This document shows, piece after piece, positions 1 to 8,879 of a stretch of 64,000 nucleotides of DNA; within the stretch, counting starts at the first letter, position 1, and every line of letters begins with the position of its first letter. The notes beneath the pieces are model-generated. The model was not told the DNA's origin. It worked only from the letters and a program-made list of their open reading frames with translations, and did not search any database. The stretch spans positions 43,811 to 107,810 of the forward strand of contig JANRJM010000016.1 in NCBI GenBank assembly GCA_033763975.1. Direction: 5' to 3'. A program made the position numbers and the translations under genes. The stretch comes from Planctomycetota bacterium. Its GTDB lineage: Bacteria; Planctomycetota; Phycisphaerae; Phycisphaerales; UBA1924.

Positions 1-19
1 TCGCCTCGGTTCTCGCGAT

Positions 20-1090
20 CTAGCGCGCCGGCGCAGCGTCGAAGGCCGCCCGTATCTCGCGGCAGGCGCCCGCCGGGTCCGTCGCGGCGCACACCGCCGC
101 GCTCACGGCCACACCGCGCACGCCCGCGGACGCGAGCGTCCCGACGTTGTGCGCGGTGATCCCCCCGATCGCCAAATGAGGGACTGCGCTCAGCCCGGGG
201 TCGGCCAGATACGACGCCGCGTAGGCCGGGCCGGCGAGCCGGGGCTTGTCCTTCGTCCGGGTCGGGAACATCGGCCCCAGGCCGCACACGTCCGCCCCGC
301 CCGCGACCGCGGCCCGCGCCTGGTCGAGGTTCTCGGTCGAGACGCCGATGAGCAGTCCCTCGCCCGCGAGCCGGCGGGCGACGTCGGGGGCGAGGTCGCT
401 CTGGCCCAGGTGCACGCCGTCGGCACCCGCGAGCAGCGCGAGGTCGACCCGGTCGTTGACGACCAGGGCCGCACCGTGCGCGCGGGTCATCGCCCGCAGG
501 CGTGACGCGCGGCGGAGCAGTTCGGCGTCCGCGAGCGTTTTCTCGCGCAGTTGAATGCAGTCGGCCCCGCCCGCGAGCGCCTCCGATGCCACGGCGTCCC
601 ACGGGCGTGCGCACACCGATTCGGTGAGCAGCACGCACAGCCGCCACTGGCGACGCGCGCCCGCGCCCAGCGCGAGCGACACGGCGCGGCCGAGGTCGTA
701 TGCCTGATATCGCAGCGCCTTGAACGGGCCGGGCGGGCCGGCAGAGGCGGGTTTGCCCGCTTCCTCCAGCACGCGGAGCGCCTCTTCCAGGCGGGCGGCG
801 TTCGCGCGTGCGAGGTCGGCGGCCCCGCGGCGCGCCGATTCTTCGGGGAGCGTCAGCGGGCCCCCGACGTCGCCCGGCACATCGCGGGACGCGACGCGGG
901 CGAGCGGGTCGAGCCCGAGGGTGCCCGACGCGTCGGTGACGGCGTGTCGCAGCGATTTCGCCCGGGACGCCAGGTCCTCGCGCGACAGCACGAACCGAGA
1001 GAGGTCCTCGAGCACGCGGCACGCCTCGCGGGCGCGGTTGAGGTTCGCGTCGAGCAGGCGGGCGAGGTCCGGTCGGGGCGGCAGGGGCAC
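20..1090 (-). CDS. thiE: Thiamine-phosphate synthase with extra N-terminal domain
   Basis: Condenses HMP pyrophosphate with the thiazole phosphate to give thiamine phosphate, in the cytoplasm. The C-terminal half (from about residue 145 of 356) carries the family motifs IQLREK, NDRVDLALLAGADGVHLGQ, GVSTEN, GLGPMFPTRTK and AIGGI. The first 130 residues (RLLDANLNRAREACRVLEDL...) are an added helical domain of the kind seen fused to ThiE in several phyla, so the protein is longer than the usual 210-220 residues. I chose the GTG at 1090 because the fusion domain begins directly after it; further upstream the frame reads as shadow sequence and would overlap the next gene. It is divergently arranged with the lactonase-like gene at 1150. 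No TPP riboswitch is visible in the short leader. Confidence 0.92.
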   Translation of the reverse strand: MPLPPRPDLARLLDANLNRAREACRVLEDLSRFVLSREDLASRAKSLRHAVTDASGTLGLDPLARVASRDVPGDVGGPLTLPEESARRGAADLARANAARLEEALRVLEEAGKPASAGPPGPFKALRYQAYDLGRAVSLALGAGARRQWRLCVLLTESVCARPWDAVASEALAGGADCIQLREKTLADAELLRRASRLRAMTRAHGAALVVNDRVDLALLAGADGVHLGQSDLAPDVARRLAGEGLLIGVSTENLDQARAAVAGGADVCGLGPMFPTRTKDKPRLAGPAYAASYLADPGLSAVPHLAIGGITAHNVGTLASAGVRGVAVSAAVCAATDPAGACREIRAAFDAAPAR

Positions 1091-1149
1091 GGCCCAGCGT
1101 ACGCAAAATGGCAGTGGCGGACCGGGCCGAACCCCGCCACAATGACCGG

Positions 1150-1935
1150 ATGAGCGACGGGCCGATGTACGAACTGTCCCCGATCGCTTCGCAGCGGACA
1201 CCCCGCCTGCCGGGGCTGGTGGTGCAGCGCCCGACGGGCGACGCGCTGATCGACGCGCTGCTGGCGGACCTGTTCATCCACGCGGGCAACTGCGTGCGTG
1301 AGTTCGGCGATTTCCACCTCGTCATCGACGCCGACCCGGCGATCGAGCCCGTGCTGCGGCGCCTGCTCTACGACCCGGCGTACCGCGAGATGCCCTGGAC
1401 GCGCACGCGCGTGTGGCTCGCGAGCGAGCAGCGCGTGCCGCCGGACGATCCCGCCCGCGCCTGGCCCATCGTGCGCGACATGATCGGCGCGCACTCGGGC
1501 ATCCCCGACGACCAGATCCACGCCATCGACCCCGACGCGCCCGAGGCGTACGACGCCCTGCTGCGCGAGCACCTGGGCTGGCGCCCCAAGGGGCACGACC
1601 GCCCGGACTGCGCGCTGCTCGTGCTCCGCGCCGACGCGGGCGTCGGGGCGGTGCGGGGCGCCAACAGCATCGCGCGCGGCGATTTCTGCGTCGAGCACGG
1701 GTCCACGCCCACCTCGCCCGCGACGGTCGGCGTGAACGACGCGATTCTCAACGCCTCGCGTCTCGTTGCGGTGTATGTTTCCGGAGAAGATGCCCGGCGC
1801 GGGCTTTCGCTGCTGGAGCGTGCCCGGGGCACAAGCGCCGCGCTGGGCGCCATGGCGCTGCGCCCGCCCGCGGGCGAGCTGCGCTGGTACGTCGATCCCG
1901 CCTGCTGCACGCGTGTGCCCGCGGAGCATTCCTGA
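1150..1935 (+). CDS. Divergent 6-phosphogluconolactonase-like protein
   Basis: A 261-residue protein of the glucosamine-6-phosphate isomerase/6-phosphogluconolactonase fold. The match is clearest in the middle: DALIDALLADLF near the N-terminus, then WTRTRVWLASEQRVPPDDPA, where typical lactonases have a W-x-D-E-R-x-V-P-x-D-D segment, and GIPDDQIHAID after it. The Gly-rich block that normally carries the catalytic His (G-x-G-x-D-G-H-T-A-S-L) is replaced by DCALLVLRADAGVGAVRG, with no His and no DGHT. Catalytic activity is therefore doubtful; it may have another role or be a regulator-like relative. ATG at 1150 is used; an upstream ATG at 1108 would overlap the thiE start region. It is followed after 11 bases by a pseudouridine synthase gene. 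Confidence 0.75.
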   Translation: MSDGPMYELSPIASQRTPRLPGLVVQRPTGDALIDALLADLFIHAGNCVREFGDFHLVIDADPAIEPVLRRLLYDPAYREMPWTRTRVWLASEQRVPPDDPARAWPIVRDMIGAHSGIPDDQIHAIDPDAPEAYDALLREHLGWRPKGHDRPDCALLVLRADAGVGAVRGANSIARGDFCVEHGSTPTSPATVGVNDAILNASRLVAVYVSGEDARRGLSLLERARGTSAALGAMALRPPAGELRWYVDPACCTRVPAEHS

Positions 1936-1946
1936 AGGAGCCCCGC

Positions 1947-2795
1947 GTGGGTCTGCTGTCCGTCGAGCCCAACCCGAGGATCACCTTCAAGGTGCGCCAC
2001 GAGGACGCCGACCTCCTCGTCGTCGGCAAGCCCGCGGGCGTCGTCACCACGCCGGGGCTCGGGCACGAGCGCGACTCGCTCCTCAACGGGCTCTTCGCCC
2101 GGCACGGCCCGCGCCTGCAGAAGCTCGGCAAGGCCCGCGATTTCGGCCTGCTGCACCGCCTCGACCGCGAGACCAGCGGGCTGGTGCTCTGCGCGCTCAC
2201 CGTCGAGGCCTACGAGGCGCTCCGCGAGGCGTTCACGAGCCGCCAGGTCGAGAAGTACTACTGGGCCGTGGTCTTCCAGGCCCCCAAGTCTCCCAAGGGG
2301 CTGATCCGCCGGGCGATCCTCGAGTACGACGGCAAGGCGCCCGGCGACCCGCGCACGAAGAAGCTCGCCCGCATCTCCCCCGCGGGAAAGCCCGCCCTCA
2401 CCGCGTACCGCACGCTCGCCGAGTCGATGGCGGGGGCCCTGCTCGAATGCCGCGCCGTCACCGGACGTCTCCACCAGGTCCGCGTCCATCTCGATTCCAT
2501 CGGGTGCCCGATCCTGGGCGACGATTTCTACGGCCCGCACTCGGCGCGCGGCGCGTCCCGGCGCCTCGCGCTCCACGCGCACCGCCTGGTGTTCAAGCAC
2601 CCCACCTCGGGCGAGCGCATCGACGTGCGCAGCCCCTGGCCCAGCGACCTGCGCGCGCTGCTGAAGCGCCTGCACCTGCCCCGCCCGGACTTGCTCGGCA
2701 CCGACCCTGCCGGCGCGGACGCGGGGGCGCCGTCAGCGCGGGTCGAGCGCGCAGAGGAAATCGACGGCGAGCCGGTCGGCGACGAGGAAGCCTGA
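1947..2795 (+). CDS. RluA-family RNA pseudouridine synthase
   Basis: Isomerises uridine to pseudouridine in rRNA or tRNA. It has the RluA-family catalytic signature LLHRLDRETSGLVL (Asp in HRLDRETSG), an early DLLVVGKPAGVVTTPG segment, and the late GRLHQVRVHLDSIGCPILGD motif. At 282 residues it has no N-terminal S4 domain, which fits the RluA/RluC branch lacking S4. Start is GTG at 1947, with AAGGAG ending 6 bases upstream. Its 3' end overlaps the 3' end of the convergent hemW gene by 63 bases. The exact target site cannot be told from the sequence. Confidence 0.92.
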   Translation: MGLLSVEPNPRITFKVRHEDADLLVVGKPAGVVTTPGLGHERDSLLNGLFARHGPRLQKLGKARDFGLLHRLDRETSGLVLCALTVEAYEALREAFTSRQVEKYYWAVVFQAPKSPKGLIRRAILEYDGKAPGDPRTKKLARISPAGKPALTAYRTLAESMAGALLECRAVTGRLHQVRVHLDSIGCPILGDDFYGPHSARGASRRLALHAHRLVFKHPTSGERIDVRSPWPSDLRALLKRLHLPRPDLLGTDPAGADAGAPSARVERAEEIDGEPVGDEEA

Positions 2796-4022
2796 ATCCG
2801 TCGGCGCCCACCGCGCGCCGGAGGAAAGCAGCCCCTCGCCCGCGAGCTTCCGCGCCAGCGCCTCCAGACGCGCGGGCGCCGCCGCGTCGAGCGCGCCCGC
2901 GCGGGCGAGCATCTCGGAGGCGTCGAGCCCCTCGCGCAGGCGCAGGCCCGTCATCAGGCGCTCGGCCAGCGCGCGGCGCGCGTCGGGCCCTTCAAAGTCC
3001 ACGATCGGCGAGAACCCGCCGCGCGAGCGATCCAGGTAGTCGTCCAGGCGGGGCGTGTTCTTCCACCGCCGCCCCGCGACGTGCGCCGAGGCCGACGGCC
3101 CGGCCGCCAGCCACTGGTCGTCGCGCCAGTACGCCAGGTTGTGCCGGCACTCGGCGCCGGGGCGGGCGAAGTTGCTCACCTCGTACCGGTCAAGCCCGTG
3201 CGCGCGCAGCACGCCCACGGTGTCCTCGAACAGGTCGGCCTCCAGGTCCTCGTCGGCCCGCGCGAACTCGCCCCGCTTGAGGCGCGCGGTCATCGCCGTG
3301 TTGGGCTCGTACGTCAGCGCGTAGCACGAGAGATGCTCCGTGCCCAGCGCGAGCGCCGCGTCGAGATCGTGGCGCCACTCGTCCCGCGTCTGCCCGGGCA
3401 CGGCGTAGATGAGGTCGACCGAGAGCCGCTCGACGCCCGCGTCGCGCGCCAGCGCGATCGCGCGCGGCACGCTCGCCGGGTCGTGCCGGCGCTCCAGCGT
3501 CACCAGGTGCGCCGCGTGGAACGACTGCGCGCCCATGCTCAGCCGGTTCACTCCGCCCGCGACCAGCACGCGCAGCAGGTCGGGCGTGACGGTCTCGGGG
3601 TTGCACTCGACGGTGAACTCGCACGGCGCGCCGCCCCCCGCCGCGAGGTCGCCGCACGTCGCGAGGCCCCTGCCCGCTCCAAGGTCATAGTGCGTGTGCA
3701 GCGCGCCGAGCACGCGCTCCCACAGGCGCGGCTCGAGCATGCTGGGCGTTCCGCCCCCGACGAACACGGTGCGCAGGGGCCTGGCGGCCCACGGCGCGAG
3801 CGCCCGCAGTTCGTCCACGAGGCGATCGGTGAACGCCTCCTGCCGCCCGCGCGTGTCGACGATGCTGTAGAAGTCGCAGTAGTGGCACTTGTGCGAGCAG
3901 AACGGGACGTGGATGTACAGCGAGGTCGCGATGGCCCGCGCCGCGACGCCGCCCAGCGCGTCGCCGGCGTCGGAGGGGCCGCCGGGCGACGCGGGCGGGA
4001 GTTGGGGAAGGCTGACGGGCAC
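2733..4022 (-). CDS. hemW: Radical SAM protein HemW (heme chaperone / CPDH-like)
   Basis: Oxygen-independent coproporphyrinogen III oxidase-like protein; in studied bacteria HemW acts as a heme chaperone rather than the oxidase. Cys42, Cys46 and Cys49 in HVPFCSHKCHYCDFY form the radical SAM 4Fe-4S site, followed by FVGGGTPSML, ECNPETVT, RLSMGAQSF and the C-terminal HemW wing region with LAYWRDDQWLAAGPSA. The 429-residue length is slightly above the family norm because of about 30 extra Pro/Ala-rich residues before the core. The gene converges on and overlaps the pseudouridine synthase gene. Confidence 0.93.
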   Translation of the reverse strand: MPVSLPQLPPASPGGPSDAGDALGGVAARAIATSLYIHVPFCSHKCHYCDFYSIVDTRGRQEAFTDRLVDELRALAPWAARPLRTVFVGGGTPSMLEPRLWERVLGALHTHYDLGAGRGLATCGDLAAGGGAPCEFTVECNPETVTPDLLRVLVAGGVNRLSMGAQSFHAAHLVTLERRHDPASVPRAIALARDAGVERLSVDLIYAVPGQTRDEWRHDLDAALALGTEHLSCYALTYEPNTAMTARLKRGEFARADEDLEADLFEDTVGVLRAHGLDRYEVSNFARPGAECRHNLAYWRDDQWLAAGPSASAHVAGRRWKNTPRLDDYLDRSRGGFSPIVDFEGPDARRALAERLMTGLRLREGLDASEMLARAGALDAAAPARLEALARKLAGEGLLSSGARWAPTDSGFLVADRLAVDFLCALDPR

Positions 4023-4117
4023 GCCGGCAGAGTACGGGTCCGGTGCGGGTCGCGAGCGGGGATGGGGCTATCATGGGAACACACGCGGGGGCGGTTCGCC
4101 GCGGAAGGGGTCGCGCG

Positions 4118-4615
4118 ATGGATGTGAGCTTGGTGCTCGTGACGCCGCAGGGCAAGCAGTCGGAGATCCCGCTGCGCCGTCCCGTGCAGGTGATCGGGCG
4201 TCAGACCGATTGCCAGATCCGCGTGCCGAGCAGCGCGGTGTCGCGGCATCACTGCGAAGTTTCGGTCGACGACGGCAAGGTCTCGGTCCGCGATCTTGGA
4301 TCGAGCAACGGCACCTACGTGAACCGTCGGCGCGTGACGCAGACCGACCTCTCGCCCGGCGACCTGCTGGCGGTGGGAGAAATGGTGTTCGTCGTGCGTG
4401 TGGACGGGCGTCCGGCCGCCATCGATTCCGACGACGTGCTGGAAGACGGGCAGGTCCAGGTCCCGGCGGCGGCGTCGGCCGCGGCGGCCCCGCGACCGGC
4501 GAGCAAGCCCGCGTCCCGCGCGCCCGCGCGGCCGGTCGATCCCGACGACAGCGGCGCCGACGACTTCGATTTCCTCGGCGAGGACGACGACATCAAGAAG
4601 CAGCCCAAGCTCTGA
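4118..4615 (+). CDS. FHA-domain protein
   Basis: A 165-residue phosphothreonine-binding forkhead-associated protein. Residues 1-95 hold the FHA core: RPVQVIGRQTDCQIRVPS, then SAVSRHHCEV, DLGSSNGTYVN and a final GDLLAVGEMVFVV. The Arg of GRQ, the SRHH and the SSNGTYVN loop are all present, so phosphopeptide binding is expected. The tail is an Ala/Pro-rich linker ending in an acidic segment (DDSGADDFDFLGEDDD). I chose ATG 4118 (MDVSLVLVTP) with GGAAGGGG just upstream rather than the in-frame ATG at 4043. It probably works with Ser/Thr kinases, but no intact kinase gene is in this window. Confidence 0.88.
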   Translation: MDVSLVLVTPQGKQSEIPLRRPVQVIGRQTDCQIRVPSSAVSRHHCEVSVDDGKVSVRDLGSSNGTYVNRRRVTQTDLSPGDLLAVGEMVFVVRVDGRPAAIDSDDVLEDGQVQVPAAASAAAAPRPASKPASRAPARPVDPDDSGADDFDFLGEDDDIKKQPKL

Positions 4616-4631
4616 GCCCGCGCGGCGGGCG

Positions 4632-4802
4632 CTACGCCGCCGGCTTGCCCTGCTGGGACGTGCTCCCCGCCGCCGGCACCCGGATGTTCGTCGCGCACGC
4701 CCGGCAGCGGACGGTCTTTCCGCGGCACTCCTTCGGAACCGCCAGGATCTTCCGGCAGCTCAGGTTCGGGCACATCATGCGGATAGTCGGCGAAGACGAC
4801 AT
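4632..4802 (-). CDS. Small zinc-ribbon protein (MJ0042/FmdB-like)
   Basis: A 56-residue ORF with the pattern CPNLSCRKILAVPKECRGKTVRCRACATNIRVP, that is C-x4-C then C-x5-C-x2-C, typical of small zinc ribbons that planctomycetes often use as isolated domains. Start ATG at 4802; a second Met pair lies directly before the ribbon (near 4778). It converges with the FHA gene, whose stop is only 17 bases away, and is divergent from purA. Function unknown. The Cys spacing is the main reason for calling it real. Confidence 0.6.
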   Translation of the reverse strand: MSSSPTIRMMCPNLSCRKILAVPKECRGKTVRCRACATNIRVPAAGSTSQQGKPAA

Positions 4803-4906
4803 CGTGCGTGGAATCGACACACGGCGCCCGCCGCTTGAGGCGTGGGCGTCCCAGAATCGCCCCGGATACGCTGTGCCCCGATACACCCGGACCCTGCGAG
4901 CACGAC

Positions 4907-6292
4907 ATGGCTGCACCTGACACGCGCGCACTCTTCTCGGACGCCCCCCGCGGCACGGTGGTCGTGGGCCTGCAGTGGGGCGACGAGGGCAAGGGCAAGC
5001 TCGTCGACCTGCTCGCCAAGGAGCACGACGCCGTCGTCCGCTACAACGGCGGCGCCAACGCCGGGCACTCCGTCGTCGTCGGCGGAACCCGCTACTCCCT
5101 GCACCTCATCCCCTCCGGCATCCTCTATCCGGGGAAGGTCGCGGTCATCGGCAATGGCGTCGTCGTCGATCCCTGGAAACTCGTCGAGGAACTCGACGGC
5201 CTCGCCGCACGCAACATCGACACCTCGAACCTCGTCGTCTCCGACCGTGCCCACGCCGTCCTCGCCTATCACAAGTCCGAGGACGCCCTCCGCGAGGACC
5301 TGCTCAAGCACGTCGGCGGCGCCCGCGTGCCCAGCGGCGAGGACCGCGCGGACGCCCCCGCCCCGGTCTCCGAGATCGGCACCACCCGGCGCGGCATCGG
5401 CCCGGCCTACGCCGACAAAGTCCAGCGCGCCAGCGCCGTCCGCCTGGGCGACCTGCTCCGCCCCGACGTGCTCCGCGATCGCATCCGCGTCGCCCTCACC
5501 CTGAAACGCCCGCTGCTGGAAGAACTCGGCCCGCAGTCCGGCGTGCCCGACGAGGCCGAACTGATCGCGGCGTGCGAAGCCATCGGCACGCGCCTCGCCC
5601 CGATGATCCGCGACACCACCTCGCTCCTGCACGGGATGCTCCGCCAGGGCAAGCGCGTGCTCTTCGAGGGCGCGAACGGGTCGCTGCTCGATGTCGATCA
5701 CGGGACATACCCGTACGTCACCGGGTCCACGTGCATCGCGTCCGGGGTCGGGCCAGGCACGGGCGTGCCCCCCACGCACATCTCGCGGGTGCTGGGCGTC
5801 ATGAAGGCGTACTCGACGCGCGTCGGGGCCGGGCCCTTCCCCACCGAGCTGCACGACGCCCTGGGCGAGCGGATCCGCGTGCGGGGGCGCGAGTACGGCA
5901 CGACGACCGGGCGCCCGCGCCGGGTCGGCTGGCTTGACCTGGTCGCCGTGCGCTACGCCGCGATGATCAACGGCGCCACCGGCATCGCGCTCACGATGCT
6001 GGACGTGCTGAGCGGGATCGACGAACTGCGGGTGTGCGTGGGGTACACGATTCACGGGCGCGAGACGAACGATTTTCCGCCCGACTCGTACGACCTGGCG
6101 CGGGCCGTCCCGCGGTACGAGGTGCTGCCTGGCTTTGCCGAGGACATCGCCTCGTGCCGCGACGCGGGCGGCCTCCCGCCGAACGCGGCCCGCTACGTGG
6201 AGTTCATCGAGTCGTTCGTCGGCGTCCCGGTGGAGGTGGTGAGCGTGGGACCGGATCGCGCGCAGACCATGATCCGAACGGAGCGGGCGTGA
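4907..6292 (+). CDS. purA: Adenylosuccinate synthetase
   Basis: Converts IMP and aspartate to adenylosuccinate with GTP, the first committed AMP step. It has the GTP-binding loop WGDEGKGK near residue 25, RYNGGANAGHSVV, the switch segment TTRRGIGPAY, the FEGANGSLLDVDHGTYPYVT block, and GRPRRVGWLDLVAVRYA. Length 461 residues against about 430 usual, because of an N-terminal lead and a short insert after TRLAPM. Start ATG 4907 chosen over an upstream in-frame ATG (4808) whose product reads as shadow. The stop codon overlaps the uppS start by one base, so the two are probably translationally coupled. Confidence 0.97.
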   Translation: MAAPDTRALFSDAPRGTVVVGLQWGDEGKGKLVDLLAKEHDAVVRYNGGANAGHSVVVGGTRYSLHLIPSGILYPGKVAVIGNGVVVDPWKLVEELDGLAARNIDTSNLVVSDRAHAVLAYHKSEDALREDLLKHVGGARVPSGEDRADAPAPVSEIGTTRRGIGPAYADKVQRASAVRLGDLLRPDVLRDRIRVALTLKRPLLEELGPQSGVPDEAELIAACEAIGTRLAPMIRDTTSLLHGMLRQGKRVLFEGANGSLLDVDHGTYPYVTGSTCIASGVGPGTGVPPTHISRVLGVMKAYSTRVGAGPFPTELHDALGERIRVRGREYGTTTGRPRRVGWLDLVAVRYAAMINGATGIALTMLDVLSGIDELRVCVGYTIHGRETNDFPPDSYDLARAVPRYEVLPGFAEDIASCRDAGGLPPNAARYVEFIESFVGVPVEVVSVGPDRAQTMIRTERA

Positions 6293-7137
6293 TGCCGGAT
6301 CGCGCCGCCGAATCGCCCGTTGCGACGGGGCACAACGGGCAGCACGCCGCCGCCCTCGCGCGCATCCGCCAGCGCAACCCCGACGCGGACCCGGCCCGCC
6401 TGCTCCCCGACGTCGACCCAGCCCGAATCCCGCGCCATGTCGCGATCATCATGGACGGGAACGGGCGCTGGGCCGCGGCCCGCGGGCTGCCCCGCGAGTT
6501 CGGGCATCGCGCCGGCGCCAAGGTGGTGCGCGAGGTGGTGGAGCACGCCGGGAACGTGGGCGTGGAGGTCGTGACGCTGTATTCGTTCTCGCTGGAGAAC
6601 TGGAAGCGTCCGCCCGGCGAGATCGAGGCGCTCATGCACCTCTGCCGCGTGTACCTCGACGGCGAAGAGGCCGAGCTCGTGCGCCGGGGCATCCGATTCC
6701 GCGTCATTGGCCGCCGCGCGGGCCTGCCTTCGGGCGTGGTCGAGGCCATCGAGCGGGTGGAGCGGTCGACCTCCGGCGGCACGCGCGGCACGCTCTGCCT
6801 GGCGATCAACTACGGCGCCCGCGCCGAACTCGCCGACGCCGCCCGCCGGCTGGCGCGTGACGTCGCTTCGGGCGCGATCGCGCCCGACGCTGTCGACGAA
6901 GGTTCGCTGGCGTCGCGCCTGTACGCCCCGGACCTGCCGGACCCGGACCTGCTCATCCGCACCGCCGGCGAGATGCGCGTCAGCAACTTCCTGCTCTGGC
7001 AGATCAGTTACGCCGAACTGCACGTCACGCCCGTGCTGTGGCCCGACTTCGGGCCCGCCTGCCTCGACGCCGCCATCCGCGACTTCGCGTCCCGCTCCCG
7101 CCGCTTCGGGGCGATCAGCGAGCAGGCGCATGCGTGA
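6292..7137 (+). CDS. uppS: Undecaprenyl diphosphate synthase (cis-prenyltransferase)
   Basis: Makes the C55 lipid carrier for cell-wall and surface polymers from farnesyl diphosphate and IPP. Catalytic signature HVAIIMDGNGRWA (Asp55), then GHRAGAKVVREVV, TLYSFSLENWKRP, LCLAINYGARAEL, and the C-terminal DLLIRTAGEMRVSNFLLWQISYAELH. In the family the conserved segment is RTSGE.R.SNFLLWQ; here Ser is replaced by Ala in RTAGE. An N-terminal extension of about 45 residues precedes the core. It overlaps purA by one base (TGATG) and cdsA by 8 bases, forming a compact purA-uppS-cdsA unit; uppS-cdsA is a widely conserved pair. Confidence 0.96.
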   Translation: MPDRAAESPVATGHNGQHAAALARIRQRNPDADPARLLPDVDPARIPRHVAIIMDGNGRWAAARGLPREFGHRAGAKVVREVVEHAGNVGVEVVTLYSFSLENWKRPPGEIEALMHLCRVYLDGEEAELVRRGIRFRVIGRRAGLPSGVVEAIERVERSTSGGTRGTLCLAINYGARAELADAARRLARDVASGAIAPDAVDEGSLASRLYAPDLPDPDLLIRTAGEMRVSNFLLWQISYAELHVTPVLWPDFGPACLDAAIRDFASRSRRFGAISEQAHA

Positions 7138-8047
7138 GCGGCTGCTGCTGGGCCCGCTGCTGATCCTGCTCCTCGTCGGCGGGCTGGCGCTCGACCAGTG
7201 GCTCGACGCGCGCCCGCTGCCGTCGGCGCTCCGCGTCATCGGGTCCGACACCGTTCCCCCGGGGGTCATTGTCTTCGTGGTGATGGCGATCCTCGGCGCG
7301 CTGGCGGCCCGCGAACTCGCCGCCATCCTTGCCGCGAACGGCGTGCTCGCCTCGCGCCGCGTCACCACTTTCGCCGCGATGTGCGGGCTTCTTGCCTCCG
7401 GGCTCATCCCCGGGCACGCGACCGGAACCGAGGCCTTCGCCGGCGTCGGCACCGCCGGCGTGCTCGCGCTCATCACCGCGCTGGGCTTTTATTCGCGTCA
7501 TCGCAGCGTCGAGGGTGTCGTCGCCGGCACCGGCGGCGCGCTCCTCGCGTTCGTGTACATCGGGCTCATGCTCGGGTTCCTGCTCGCCATCCGGCGCGAG
7601 CACACCGCGTGGATCCTGCTGTGGGTCCTCATGGTCACCAAGGCCTGCGACATCGGCGCGCTCTTCGCCGGCAAGGCCTTCGGCCGCCACAAACTCATCC
7701 CCTGGCTCAGCCCCGGCAAGACCTGGGAAGGTCTGGTGGGCGGGGTCGTGCTGGCGGCCCTCGTCGCCTGGGGCGGGTTCGCGGTCATCCACGCCGGCAC
7801 CGGCGCGCCCGTGCCGGGGGTCTTCGCCAGCCTGGGCGCGGGCGTCGTGCTCGGTCTGGTCGGCCAGGCCGGCGACCTCCTCGAGAGCCTGCTCAAACGC
7901 GACGCGGGCATCAAGGACTCCGGGCGATCACTGCCGGGGTTCGGCGGCGTGCTCGACCTCATTGATTCACCGCTGCTCGCCGCGCCCGTCGCCTACTGGA
8001 TGCTCCACAGCTTCCAGCGAATCGCGACAACGCACGGCGTCGACTGA
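7130..8047 (+). CDS. cdsA: Phosphatidate cytidylyltransferase
   Basis: Activates phosphatidic acid with CTP to CDP-diacylglycerol, the precursor of membrane phospholipids. It is a polytopic membrane protein of 305 residues, with about eight hydrophobic segments beginning with LLLGPLLILLLVGGLAL. The CdsA signature is present near the C-terminus: KRDAGIKDSGRSLPGFGGVLD then DSPLLAAPVAYW. The catalytic block TKACDIGALFAGKAFGRHKL and SPGKTWEGLVGG are also seen. ATG at 7130 overlaps the uppS 3' end, so it is very probably co-transcribed. Confidence 0.95.
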   Translation: MRERLLLGPLLILLLVGGLALDQWLDARPLPSALRVIGSDTVPPGVIVFVVMAILGALAARELAAILAANGVLASRRVTTFAAMCGLLASGLIPGHATGTEAFAGVGTAGVLALITALGFYSRHRSVEGVVAGTGGALLAFVYIGLMLGFLLAIRREHTAWILLWVLMVTKACDIGALFAGKAFGRHKLIPWLSPGKTWEGLVGGVVLAALVAWGGFAVIHAGTGAPVPGVFASLGAGVVLGLVGQAGDLLESLLKRDAGIKDSGRSLPGFGGVLDLIDSPLLAAPVAYWMLHSFQRIATTHGVD

Positions 8048-8097
8048 CGCGACGTGTTCCGGCGCTCTACACTGCGTCGGGTCCCCAGGGGAATCGG

Positions 8098-8862
8098 ATG
8101 GACGCTACGACGCGGTTGCTCAAGGTCTTTCAGGTCGAAAAGCAGATGCGGGAACTGAGATCCCGCCTTGAATCGGCGGAGCGCTTCCTCGCCGAGCAGG
8201 ACAAGGATCTCGCCCAGATCAACGCGAAGCGCGCGGCCCTGGAAGCGCAGGCCAAGGCGCTCATGGTGCAGGCCGCCGACCGCGAGGGCGAGGCTCACCG
8301 CCTCGACGCCAAGATCGCCACCATCCGCGAGCAGATGGGGCAGGCGCAGACCAACCGCGAGTACCAGGCCTTCCTCGTCGAGATGAACACGCACAAGCTC
8401 GAGCGCGACAAACTCGAGACCACCGCGATCGAGTTCATGCAGAAGGTCGACGAGGCCAAGCGCCTCCACGCCGACGCCGAGGCCGCCCGAGACCAGAGGC
8501 TCCAGGTCCGCCAGGTCGCCCAGCAGGAACGCGACGCGCGCCACGCCGAGATCGCGGCCCGTCTCGCGGTGCTCAAGGCCGAGCGCGCCGCGCTCGCCGC
8601 CGAGGCGACCCCCGACTCGCTCAAGATGCTCGAGGACCTCCTCCGGCGCAAGGGCGAGGACGCCATGGCCACCATCCAGGTCGAGGACCGCAAACGACAC
8701 GAGTACACCTGCGGGTCGTGCCAGATGACGATCCCCGTCGAGGCCGTCAGCGGCCTGCTCTCGCGCGGCGTCATCACCCGCTGCGTCTCGTGCCAGTGCC
8801 TGCTGTTCCTCGACGAGACCGCGCGCAACGCGCTCCAGCCCCCCGCGTCCAGCAAGCGATAA
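8098..8862 (+). CDS. Coiled-coil protein with C4 zinc ribbon (DUF164/zf-RING_7 family)
   Basis: Residues 1-185 of 254 are heptad-rich charged coiled coil (KVFQVEKQMRELRSRLESAERF onward). The C-terminus holds the zinc ribbon YTCGSCQMTIPVE ... VITRCVSCQCLLFLDE with two CxxC pairs. This architecture matches the widespread family whose members are structurally known as a coiled-coil hairpin with a terminal ribbon and are thought to bind nucleic acid; the precise role is unknown. Start ATG at 8098. It stands alone between cdsA and the convergent ruvB. Confidence 0.9.
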   Translation: MDATTRLLKVFQVEKQMRELRSRLESAERFLAEQDKDLAQINAKRAALEAQAKALMVQAADREGEAHRLDAKIATIREQMGQAQTNREYQAFLVEMNTHKLERDKLETTAIEFMQKVDEAKRLHADAEAARDQRLQVRQVAQQERDARHAEIAARLAVLKAERAALAAEATPDSLKMLEDLLRRKGEDAMATIQVEDRKRHEYTCGSCQMTIPVEAVSGLLSRGVITRCVSCQCLLFLDETARNALQPPASSKR

Positions 8863-8879
8863 CGCACGCCATCGGGAAC

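Noticed and set aside
1091..1149. TPP riboswitch upstream of thiE
   Set aside because: The region before the thiE start is short and shared with the divergent gene; the conserved CUGAGA and ACYUGA elements were not seen.
2733..2795. Overlap of pseudouridine synthase and hemW 3' ends as a sign of error
   Set aside because: Both frames are intact; the overlapping part is a variable C-terminal tail, and convergent overlaps of this size occur in compact genomes.
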